A DNA stretch of 64,000 nt from Paenibacillus oenotherae (GTDB taxonomy: Bacteria; Bacillota; Bacilli; Paenibacillales; Paenibacillaceae), in the NCBI RefSeq assembly GCF_019443105.1, contig NZ_JAHZIJ010000020.1, positions 1 through 64,000 of the forward strand. The letters are read 5' to 3'. The position numbers were made by a program, and so were the translations under genes. Numbering within the stretch: position 1 is the first letter of the stretch; each line of letters begins with the position of its first letter. This document shows positions 43,741 to 51,605 of the stretch, piece by piece. A model generated the notes under the pieces. The model did not search any database. It saw nothing but the letters and a program-made list of their open reading frames with translations, and was not told the DNA's origin.

Positions 43741-43817
43741 GGTATTTGGTATTTGGTATTTGGTATTTGGTATTTGGTATTTGGTATTTGGTATTTGGTA
43801 TGGGGTATCGGGTATCG
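43741..43817. repeat. heptanucleotide tandem repeat (GGTATTT)
   Basis: Eight perfect GGTATTT units (43741-43796) are followed by GGTATGG, GGTATCG and GGTATCG, giving eleven heptamers in a row. It lies about 58 bases downstream of the IclR-type stop codon. Seven-base units are prone to slippage. Confidence 0.95.
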
Positions 43818-43874
43818 GCGTACCCTCGATATGCGTAAGATCGCTGCCCACACCCCATCCTATATGCCCGACGG

Positions 43875-44666
43875 TTATTCCTGTCGCTGCTGGCGTGCCC
43901 GATTGCGGAATCCGAGCTCGGCGGATATCAGATCCGCATACTTCTTGGTGGCCGCACTGAACTTCTCGAGATGCTGCCCAGTGAATCGAACAGACGGTCC
44001 GGCGCAATTGAGCGACCCGATGACCGTCTGGTCATACGAGAAGATCGGCGCCCCGATCCCGGTCGTATCCGCAGTTGCTTCACCAGTCGTAATTGCAAAG
44101 CCTTGACTTCTGATCAAGTCAAGCTCGCTCTCAATATAAGCTCTAGTGAGCGGCTTTAGTGAAGGAACTGCAGACCAATCGACGTCTGACAGCAATTGAT
44201 CTCTTGTTCGCTTAGGCAAATAGGCCAGAATGACCCGGTTGGATGCGCCAATAAACAGCGGCAAGCGCAATCCGATCGGCTCCGATATTTTTAGCAGCTG
44301 GGGGGAATCGATGCTGTCGATATAGACACCTTCGGCATTTTCACGGGTAGCCAGATATACCGTCTCCTTCGTTCGCTGGCATAATTCCTCCATGAACGGT
44401 CTCGCTACGGAACGGAGCATCAGACTATCCCACATGAGGAAGCCGTACTTCATAATGGACAGCCCCAGCTTATACTTCTTTGTCCCCGCATTCTGGGCTA
44501 CGAACCCGTGGCTGACCAGTGATCCAATAATCCGATGCACGCTCTGCACCGGCATATCCAGCTCCCTGCTAATCTCTGTCACGCTCATTTCCTTCTCGCT
44601 GCCTTGCGGAAGAAGGACATCCAGAATCTGAATCGCTTTCGATATGACGCCAGACAGCATTCTCAC
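43875..44666 (-). CDS. IclR-family transcriptional regulator
   Basis: 263 residues. The N-terminal winged helix (about 5-75) includes VTEISRELDMPVQSVHRIIGSLVSHGFVAQ. The C-terminal effector domain has RETVYLATRENAEGVYIDSID-type strands, and SEPIGLRLPLFIGASNRVILAYLP is followed by the GIGAPIF motif. IclR proteins bind small carbon compounds. No catabolic gene is adjacent, so the regulon is not visible here. Confidence 0.9.
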   Translation of the reverse strand: MRMLSGVISKAIQILDVLLPQGSEKEMSVTEISRELDMPVQSVHRIIGSLVSHGFVAQNAGTKKYKLGLSIMKYGFLMWDSLMLRSVARPFMEELCQRTKETVYLATRENAEGVYIDSIDSPQLLKISEPIGLRLPLFIGASNRVILAYLPKRTRDQLLSDVDWSAVPSLKPLTRAYIESELDLIRSQGFAITTGEATADTTGIGAPIFSYDQTVIGSLNCAGPSVRFTGQHLEKFSAATKKYADLISAELGFRNRARQQRQE

Positions 44667-44849
44667 CCCTTTAGTTCATTCCTGCAACCACACGCTCACG
44701 CCTTTAGCAATATTACTCCTGACGTCCAGACGCCGCAGCCTATCCATTATCATACACCTTCCCACTCTCTTCGGGCCACCGGATGTTGCTATTCCGGCTA
44801 TAATGTGATTACATGAAATCAACCGAACCGAATGATGATGAAAAGAAAA

Positions 44850-44885
44850 AATAGCGATAAGCCCAGAGAATCGGCTATCGCTATT
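44850..44885 (+). promoter_or_regulatory. leader stem-loop before the Crp/Fnr-type gene
   Basis: AATAGCGAT (44850-44858) pairs with ATCGCTATT (44877-44885), and AGCC/GGCT pair inside it. It ends six bases before the GAGGTG ribosome site, so it likely forms in the 5' leader and could affect translation. It also argues against the in-frame ATG at 44832 being the start. Confidence 0.45.
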
Positions 44886-44897
44886 CAATATGAGGTG

Positions 44898-45422
44898 ATG
44901 CAATTGATTCTGCACAAGGGTGAAACATTATTTCGTCAAGGAGAGTCCGGGCCGCTTTACCATCTGGCCAGCGGATTGTTGAAAATTGTACGCCATCATG
45001 AAGACGGGCATTCCGTCCTGGTCAATATTATCGTTCCGAACGAAACCATCCCGCATCATTCTTTAATAAGCCCCAAGCCTTACTACGGAACGGCAATCGC
45101 GCTTACGACTTGTGAAATTCAAGTGCTGGCTGCGAATGATTGGTATCAGGAATTGAAGGCTAATCCTGAGAAATCCCATCATGTAGCCCTGCAGCTTCAG
45201 GATAAATTGCGGATGATGCAGCAGCGGATTGATCAGCTTACCCAAGTAACGCCAGCCGAGAAGCTGCGCAAGCTACAGCTCTGGTTCCAGTCCTACATCG
45301 CCCCGGATATGCTGACCGATATTTTGACGCAAGATGAGATCGGACAATTCATCGGCCTGCGCCGGGAGACCGTCAACCGACTGCTGCGGGCCCAGTCCGC
45401 ACCTGCTGCGCCAGTTAAGTAA
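44898..45422 (+). CDS. Crp/Fnr-family transcriptional regulator
   Basis: About 174 residues. A cyclic-nucleotide-binding-fold N-terminal domain (LHKGETLFRQGESGPLYHLASGLLKIV) is joined by a long helix to an HTH with LTQDEIGQFIGLRRETVNRLLR. There is no N-terminal Cys cluster, so an FNR-type iron-sulfur sensor is unlikely. It converges with hmp, whose promoter holds a perfect TGTGA-N6-TCACA box, making hmp a likely target. ATG 44898 directly follows GAGGTG, so the TTG at 44904 with a six-base gap is a good alternative; the frame extends to 44832. Confidence 0.85.
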   Translation: MQLILHKGETLFRQGESGPLYHLASGLLKIVRHHEDGHSVLVNIIVPNETIPHHSLISPKPYYGTAIALTTCEIQVLAANDWYQELKANPEKSHHVALQLQDKLRMMQQRIDQLTQVTPAEKLRKLQLWFQSYIAPDMLTDILTQDEIGQFIGLRRETVNRLLRAQSAPAAPVK

Positions 45423-45462
45423 ACCGCGCAGCGGACAAACGGCTGTGTCATTGCTGTGCAAG

Positions 45463-46680
45463 CTAAGCCAGACTTTGACTAGGTCCAAAAAACTCAAAAT
45501 GGATATCTTTCTCCTGCACGCCGCAATCGAGCAGCGCACCATGAATCGCCTTCATGAACGGAGTCGGCCCGCAATAGTAGAAGCCTGCATCTACACCTGG
45601 CAGCACCTCGCTCAGCCAGTGGCGGTCAATAAAGCCGGTATGGTGATGCGCAGCTGCTGCCTCATCAGCCTGGGACGGCTGCTCATAGCACCAATAGACT
45701 TTCAGCTGCGGATGCAGCCGGGCAAGCTCCTCTACATGATCGCGCAGCGCGTGAACCTGCCCATTGCGTGCAGCATGAATGAACGTCACCTGCCGCTGCG
45801 GATTTGAAGCTGTCACCGTATTCAGCATACTGATCATTGGGGTTAAACCAACCCCCCCGCTCATAAGTACAAGCGGCCGGGCATCATCAGTATCCAATAC
45901 AAAGTCTCCAGCAGGAGCAGTCAGCAGCAGCTCCCCGCCTTCTTCGATATGCTCGTGCAGGAAGACAGATACCTTGCCAGCCGGATGATCCCCAATCGCA
46001 TCCTCGCGTTTGACAGAGATCCGGTAATAGCTTTGACCGGGAGCATCAGATAAGCTGTATTGACGAATATGCGTATAGGAATCCCCTGGTATATTGACCT
46101 TGATGCTGACATACTGCCCCGGTTGATAGAGGGCCAGCGCCCTTCCATCCTGGGGAACCAGATAGAACGACGTAATGACATCGCTCTCCCGTACTTTTCT
46201 CACCACACGGAACGCTCTATAGTCAGCCCAGCCCCCTGCCTGCTCCTCCGACTCGCGGTACATCTCCGCCTCGACATTAATAAATACATCTGCGATGACT
46301 CCGTAAGCCTCAGCCCATGCTCCCATAATCTCGTCCGTGGCAGCATCTCCAAGCACATCCTTAATAGCGGCTAATAAATTCTCCCCCACAATAGGATAGT
46401 GCTCCGCCCGCACACCCAGACTGCGGTGCTTATGGGCAATCCCTTTCACAACAGGGAGAATGCTCTCCAATTTGTCAATATGCAGGGCGGCCGCGTAGAC
46501 CACATTAGCCAGCGCGGTCTGCTGACGGCCCTGCTTTTGATTCGCATGATTGAAGATGTTTAATAGTTCGGGATGGTTCGTGAACAGCAGCTGATAGAAT
46601 CTCGTCGTTATGGCCGTACCGTGGACTTCCAGTACAGGCACGGTGGATTTGATTGTCTGTATCGTTGCTTCATTAAGCAT
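45463..46680 (-). CDS. hmp: flavohemoglobin, nitric oxide dioxygenase
   Basis: 405 residues in three parts. The globin (about 1-140) has the proximal His in KGIAHKHRSLGVRAEHYPIV. The FAD domain has RQYSLSDAPG. The NAD domain has LMSGGVGLTPMISMLN and, near the end, FYYCGPTPFMKAIHGALLDCG. It oxidises NO to nitrate with O2 and NADH and protects against nitrosative stress. The promoter carries a -10 (plus 46720-46725) and a CRP/FNR-type box centred at about -41.5. The gene is monocistronic and convergent with a Crp/Fnr-type regulator. Confidence 0.95.
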   Translation of the reverse strand: MLNEATIQTIKSTVPVLEVHGTAITTRFYQLLFTNHPELLNIFNHANQKQGRQQTALANVVYAAALHIDKLESILPVVKGIAHKHRSLGVRAEHYPIVGENLLAAIKDVLGDAATDEIMGAWAEAYGVIADVFINVEAEMYRESEEQAGGWADYRAFRVVRKVRESDVITSFYLVPQDGRALALYQPGQYVSIKVNIPGDSYTHIRQYSLSDAPGQSYYRISVKREDAIGDHPAGKVSVFLHEHIEEGGELLLTAPAGDFVLDTDDARPLVLMSGGVGLTPMISMLNTVTASNPQRQVTFIHAARNGQVHALRDHVEELARLHPQLKVYWCYEQPSQADEAAAAHHHTGFIDRHWLSEVLPGVDAGFYYCGPTPFMKAIHGALLDCGVQEKDIHFEFFGPSQSLA

Positions 46681-46719
46681 TTGGCTCGCCTCGCCTTATT
46701 ATTGGTTTTGTATGAGCTA

Positions 46720-46763
46720 AGTATAAACAAGACGACAGCGAGCGCGTGTGATTATAATCACAC
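46720..46763 (-). promoter_or_regulatory. hmp promoter with Crp/Fnr-type activator box
   Basis: GTGTGATTATAATCACAC (46746-46763) is a perfect palindrome with TGTGA-N6-TCACA. A minus-strand TATACT (plus 46720-46725) would start transcription near 46713, placing the box centre about 41.5 bases upstream, the classic class II activator position. No consensus -35 is needed in that arrangement, and none is seen. Confidence 0.7.
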
Positions 46764-46808
46764 CAAATGCCAACAATCTGTGACAAAGAGCAGAACGATC
46801 CTATCCCT

Positions 46809-49800
46809 CTATCCCTCTATCCCTTCATACCGCTGCTGAAGCATAAGTGTTATAAGCTCAATCTCCAGAAGAAAGTTCTTATTCCAGCTCTCAATTGTAG
46901 ACGGGTGATGAAGCTCTGTACTATACTCCCAATCGATAACAATATCCTCATTCTCAACACCGCAGCTGATCAGAATCCAATTGGAGCGCACCATATCGCC
47001 ACTTGCGTCGCGGAGCGGAAAATCGACTGTGGTAATGCCATCCAGCTGGACGGTCTCCTCATCGATACTTTGAATGCCCTTGAAATTGAAATTGACTTGC
47101 GGATCAGGAATCTGCATCATCTTCTCGCGAATTTCCTGCGAAGGGTGGCAATATTTGAGCAGGCCATAGCTGTTATCCTTGGGAATGAGACGATTCTGCC
47201 TCCGGATGTCCATAAGGAAATCAAAGGTGTTGGCATCGGACTGATAACGGTATTGCACCGGAAACATGCTGTTCATCCAGCCCATTGTATTGGCCAGCTC
47301 CAACTCGGACGAATACGGGTAACGGCCCGTATCAAAAATATTCATGAGCAAATGATCCTTGCCCGACCATCGGCTGTAACTGGATAGATACGCGGCGACC
47401 ATAATATCGTTAAGCTGGATACCATCCTGCTTCAAGGCTTTCTTCAATATGCCCAGCGTTCCTTTGATGGGATACTTCATTTTCAGCGGCTTGAAGGACC
47501 AGCTTATACATTCCCCATCCGGATTATCGACTGGTATATTATGATCATACTTTGTGATCTCAAGCCAGTAATCCAGCTGCTTCTCGCATGCCTCGCTCTC
47601 TGCATAATGCATCATTGCCCTGGCAAATTTGGCGTAGGAGGAGGTTCGCGGCGGCAGCACGATTTCTTTGCCCTCCATCTGTGCCTGCAGGCTGATGATC
47701 ATCTCTGACCTTAGAATGTCCAATGAATATTTATCCATGCAATAATGATGGATGAAGTAACACAGCTCGCTTGGCTTGCCTGCGCCATAATCAAACAGCC
47801 GCAGACCAAACAACGGACCATGCTCCAGATTGGTCTCTTCTTCCAATTCCCTGAATCTCTTAAGCTTGTAATCGAATTGCTCCTCTTCCGGGATTACCGT
47901 CATATCAATTCTCTTAAAAGGAACCTCACCGTCAAACGGTACAATCCGTTCAATCCATCCCTGCTCCGTCTTGATAAACCGGCCCCGCAGCGCGTCATGA
48001 CGCTCTATCATCAGCTTGACTGCATTGTGGACCCATTCCGGATTCAACTGAATCGGGAATTGGAAGAGCAGCTTGTCCCCCCACAGATTCAAATCCGGAT
48101 TGTTAGGGAACGACAAGCTATAGGCAATGTTCGGGTGAATCGGTATCTCTCCCGTCTCATCCTCTACATCCTCCTCCGAGCGGTTGCTGAAGGATAAATG
48201 CGGCGACAAGCTGTCGATGGTCAAATAGACGAACAAATCCTGCACCGAAACTTTCAAGCCCCGCTGTGACAAGGCGGTATTGACCTGGATGATCTGCATG
48301 GAGCTTCCGCCCAGATCGAAGAAATGATCCTTAATGCCTACCCGCTCAATATTCAGGATCTTCGTCCATACGTCGCATACAATTGCTTCAATCTCATTCC
48401 GTGGAGCCTCATACTCGGTATCCGTTATAACAGAATCGCCCGGAGCAGGCAGTGCCTTGCGATCCAGCTTGCCGTTGGATGTAACGGGCATCCGGTCCAA
48501 ATGAACGAAATGCCCTGGTATCATATAAGCCGGAAGCGTCTGAGCCAAATAATCACGCCATACACTGACAGCACACTGGGATTCGGCTACAATGTATGCG
48601 CACAGCGTCTTCTCGCCATCCTCTCTCGCACGATCAATGACAATAGCTTCCTTGACAAGCGGATGCTTGATCAGCTGCGCCTGAATTTCTCCAAGCTCTA
48701 CGCGGTAGCCGCGAATCTTCACCTGATGATCAGACCTGCCCATAAATTCCATGTTGCCGTCCGCCATCCATCTTGCCAGATCTCCCGTCTTGTACATCAC
48801 CGCTCCCGGCTCCAGCCCGAACGGATCAGGAATGAAACGCTCCTTCGTAATAACAGGATCGGTATAGCCGCTGGCCAAGCATTCGCCCCCGATATACAAG
48901 TCCCCATTCACATGGTAAGGGCACGGCTCCAGCGACTCATTCAAAATATAGTAACGCGCATTAGCGATTGGCCGTCCATACGGTATACTTGCCCAATCCG
49001 GATCAACTTGCCCGATCGGGAAGAAGTTGGACCACACCGCAGCTTCTGTCGCGCCGCCCAAGCCAATGACCTGCACCCCGGGGAAATTCCGCTTCAACGT
49101 GTCCGGCAGCGTGAGCGGTATCCAGTCCCCGCTCAGGAAGACGAGGCGCAGCGCGCTTGTGGAGCAGTCCACATTCCCTTGCTCCATAAGAATGGCCAGC
49201 TGCTGCAATGCCGCAGGAGCCGAATCCCAGAACGTAATGCCTTCGTTCGCCACAATAGCCAGCAGCCGCTCCGGATTGCGAACCTCCTCCTCCGATGCGA
49301 TTCGAATGGAGCCGCCCGCAGACAGCGTGCCGAATATATCATATACAGAGAGATCGAAGCATAGGGAGGTCAGGAACAGCAAGCGATCCGTTGAACACAC
49401 CCCGAATGTGCCATTCACCCACTGCATCAGATTGATCACCGGACGATGGGTGACAACGACCCCCTTAGGAACACCAGTGGAGCCGGATGTGAATATCGTA
49501 TACGCCTTCGTGCCGGCATCCGTCCTTGCGGCGACATTATCTCCGCTATAGGAGGAGATATGATGACGCGTCCAATATTGGAGCGAACCCGCCCCTTCCC
49601 CGGCAGCCGCATTCATCCCTGCGTTCGATGAATCCGTCTTGCGAATAACGACATCGAAGCGGTATTGAAGCTCGTTGTCGAATAGGCCGTCACGCCGGAT
49701 AATCTCGACACTTCCGATTGCCTCCAACCGATTGTTAAGCTGCTGGAACAACCGGGCATCGCAGTACAGTTCCCCGTCAAAATTGCTCTTGCTTCGCGCA

Positions 49801-51587
49801 GACTCGGGATGAGCTTGCTTGAACTGCTCAATGGATGCGATAAAAGCATCCTTGCGGCCGATATCCATAATATCCGCAACAATGAATGCCCCGCCCGGCT
49901 TCAACAGGCTCATTGCGCTGCGGATAACATCCTCCAGATAGAAGTAACCCGGGAAAAACTGCACCGTACTTGCCATGATGATGGCATCATAGGTTTCTGT
50001 AAGCAGGTCGGATACTTCATGGGCATACCCCTTCACCCATTCCAGGTTAGACACTCCCAGCTCCGCACTTCTCCTGATGTTATGTCCGATCATTCCTGAG
50101 GATGGATCCATCCCGACTCCCTTATGAATAAGCGGCGCAAGCTCTGACAGAATATGTCCCGGACCGCAGCCGATCTCAAGCACTTTGGAGCTCTCGTTCA
50201 CATGCGGCTTCACGAGGTCTGTCACGTACTGAACATATTGATTGACATCCTTCTCGGAGAAGGACTCTCCTGTATAGCTGCTTCTGAATCCGCCCACTGT
50301 CACTTCATCCGTAGCAGATTCCGCCACATGATCCCACAGCGCCTCGACCTCGGAATGATTGATCCATTCCGGTCCGGGTACCTTCTCGTTGACATCCATA
50401 TAGACGATATCCTGCAGGGACGGCACCTTCCACAACAGCTCCTGGAAGGGCACCGCGATTGTATGCTTCGTTAACAGGACACGAACATCCAGTCCGTTCA
50501 GAATCGTCTCTATTCTCGCTTTAGGCGTGTTAGGCTCCAGCGGCACATAGGCGCCTCCTGCCTTCAGAACAGCCAGAACAGCCACAATCATATCCGGTGT
50601 CCGGTCCATAATTACCGCAACATCAAGCCCCTGCTGTATCCCGCGCTTCTGGAGAAGCGCCGCGAGCCGGTTCGCCTCTTCATTGAGCTGCCGATATGTT
50701 AAGGATGCAGCTCCGCCCACAACCGCGATTCCGTCCGGCTGAAGCCGTGCCTGCTCTTCGAAGCTCTGATGGATCAGCTCATGCCTTGCGTAAGGCTGCT
50801 GCGTTTCATTCAGTTCGTTCATCCATGCCAGCGCCGCCTGCTCGCGGAACAGCCGCAGGCCCGCTCTGCTGACCGTTACATCCTCCACTGCTTGCTCCAT
50901 TACCGTTACGAAGCAGGCCAGCAATTGACGAACAACATGGGCTTGCAGCCGGTTGCTGTTATAGTCGCATCTGATGCCCAGGATGTCGCCCGTCCGCTCG
51001 ATCAGGAAAGAGCAATCCGGGCTGTACTCCTGCTTGAGTGACCGGTAGACCTCAGCGCTGTGTATGGCATCCATCGCGAATAGAAAATGTCCGAACAGCT
51101 TATCGGGCTCCACCTGCAAATCCCCCGCCAATTTGCTGAAAGGATAATGCTGGTTCTTATAGCCTTCTACGACAGTCTGCTGTACAAGCGCGAGAAGCTG
51201 CTTGTAGCTTGTCCCGTCCTCCATCGCATTGCGGAACAGCACGAAAGCATTGCCGGTGAGCGGTGCTTCTGTTCCGCCTCCAGCGATAAACACCGGCGAG
51301 GCAACAGTAACCTCCTCCTTGTTCAGCAGCTTGGAGAGAAACAAATTAAAGCCTGTCAAAAGCAGAACATACAAGGACAAATCCTTTCCTTTGCCCATCG
51401 CGATCAACCGTTCAGTTAATGGAGCAGACAATGCGATCCGTTCGCTCTTCTCCAGATAGCTGGGAGCTGTTCCGTAACGGGGGAAGAAACGATTCTCCTC
51501 CCATTCGCCTTGCAATCGTTCCAACCAGTAATTTCTTGCAGTTTCGAACGTTTCCAGGCTTAACAACCCTTTTTCCATGACCCTCAA
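46809..51587 (-). CDS. NRPS, second subunit: half-C, methyltransferase-interrupted A, PCP, E-like
   Basis: 1,592 residues. 1-255: C-terminal lobe of a condensation domain, without HHxxxDG. About 275-1045: adenylation domain. Its core a2 (LKAGGAYVPLEP, 341-352) and a3 (FTSGSTGVPKG, 699-709) are separated by about 280 extra residues holding a SAM methyltransferase (VLEIGCGPGH, 469-478). Specificity positions read by eye: D745 L746 Y749 D788 F817 S819 L843 V851 W852 K1040, nearest to cysteine-type codes. PCP: DLGGSSM (1091-1097). 1150-1592: epimerase-like domain with HHYCMDK at 1280 and NTMGWMNSMFPV. There is no thioesterase. It lies 18 bases after the first NRPS gene. Confidence 0.9.
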   Translation of the reverse strand: MRVMEKGLLSLETFETARNYWLERLQGEWEENRFFPRYGTAPSYLEKSERIALSAPLTERLIAMGKGKDLSLYVLLLTGFNLFLSKLLNKEEVTVASPVFIAGGGTEAPLTGNAFVLFRNAMEDGTSYKQLLALVQQTVVEGYKNQHYPFSKLAGDLQVEPDKLFGHFLFAMDAIHSAEVYRSLKQEYSPDCSFLIERTGDILGIRCDYNSNRLQAHVVRQLLACFVTVMEQAVEDVTVSRAGLRLFREQAALAWMNELNETQQPYARHELIHQSFEEQARLQPDGIAVVGGAASLTYRQLNEEANRLAALLQKRGIQQGLDVAVIMDRTPDMIVAVLAVLKAGGAYVPLEPNTPKARIETILNGLDVRVLLTKHTIAVPFQELLWKVPSLQDIVYMDVNEKVPGPEWINHSEVEALWDHVAESATDEVTVGGFRSSYTGESFSEKDVNQYVQYVTDLVKPHVNESSKVLEIGCGPGHILSELAPLIHKGVGMDPSSGMIGHNIRRSAELGVSNLEWVKGYAHEVSDLLTETYDAIIMASTVQFFPGYFYLEDVIRSAMSLLKPGGAFIVADIMDIGRKDAFIASIEQFKQAHPESARSKSNFDGELYCDARLFQQLNNRLEAIGSVEIIRRDGLFDNELQYRFDVVIRKTDSSNAGMNAAAGEGAGSLQYWTRHHISSYSGDNVAARTDAGTKAYTIFTSGSTGVPKGVVVTHRPVINLMQWVNGTFGVCSTDRLLFLTSLCFDLSVYDIFGTLSAGGSIRIASEEEVRNPERLLAIVANEGITFWDSAPAALQQLAILMEQGNVDCSTSALRLVFLSGDWIPLTLPDTLKRNFPGVQVIGLGGATEAAVWSNFFPIGQVDPDWASIPYGRPIANARYYILNESLEPCPYHVNGDLYIGGECLASGYTDPVITKERFIPDPFGLEPGAVMYKTGDLARWMADGNMEFMGRSDHQVKIRGYRVELGEIQAQLIKHPLVKEAIVIDRAREDGEKTLCAYIVAESQCAVSVWRDYLAQTLPAYMIPGHFVHLDRMPVTSNGKLDRKALPAPGDSVITDTEYEAPRNEIEAIVCDVWTKILNIERVGIKDHFFDLGGSSMQIIQVNTALSQRGLKVSVQDLFVYLTIDSLSPHLSFSNRSEEDVEDETGEIPIHPNIAYSLSFPNNPDLNLWGDKLLFQFPIQLNPEWVHNAVKLMIERHDALRGRFIKTEQGWIERIVPFDGEVPFKRIDMTVIPEEEQFDYKLKRFRELEEETNLEHGPLFGLRLFDYGAGKPSELCYFIHHYCMDKYSLDILRSEMIISLQAQMEGKEIVLPPRTSSYAKFARAMMHYAESEACEKQLDYWLEITKYDHNIPVDNPDGECISWSFKPLKMKYPIKGTLGILKKALKQDGIQLNDIMVAAYLSSYSRWSGKDHLLMNIFDTGRYPYSSELELANTMGWMNSMFPVQYRYQSDANTFDFLMDIRRQNRLIPKDNSYGLLKYCHPSQEIREKMMQIPDPQVNFNFKGIQSIDEETVQLDGITTVDFPLRDASGDMVRSNWILISCGVENEDIVIDWEYSTELHHPSTIESWNKNFLLEIELITLMLQQRYEGIEG

Positions 51588-51605
51588 TTCCTCCTTTAGA
51601 GTAGA

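Noticed and set aside
43635-44007. Frames encoding repeated YQIPNTK peptides
   Set aside because: They are translations of the heptamer tract in three frames and have no independent support.
46800-46823. TATCCCTC 8-mer repeated three times at the end of the second NRPS gene
   Set aside because: Too short, and partly explained by the codons at the gene's end and its stop; no clear function.
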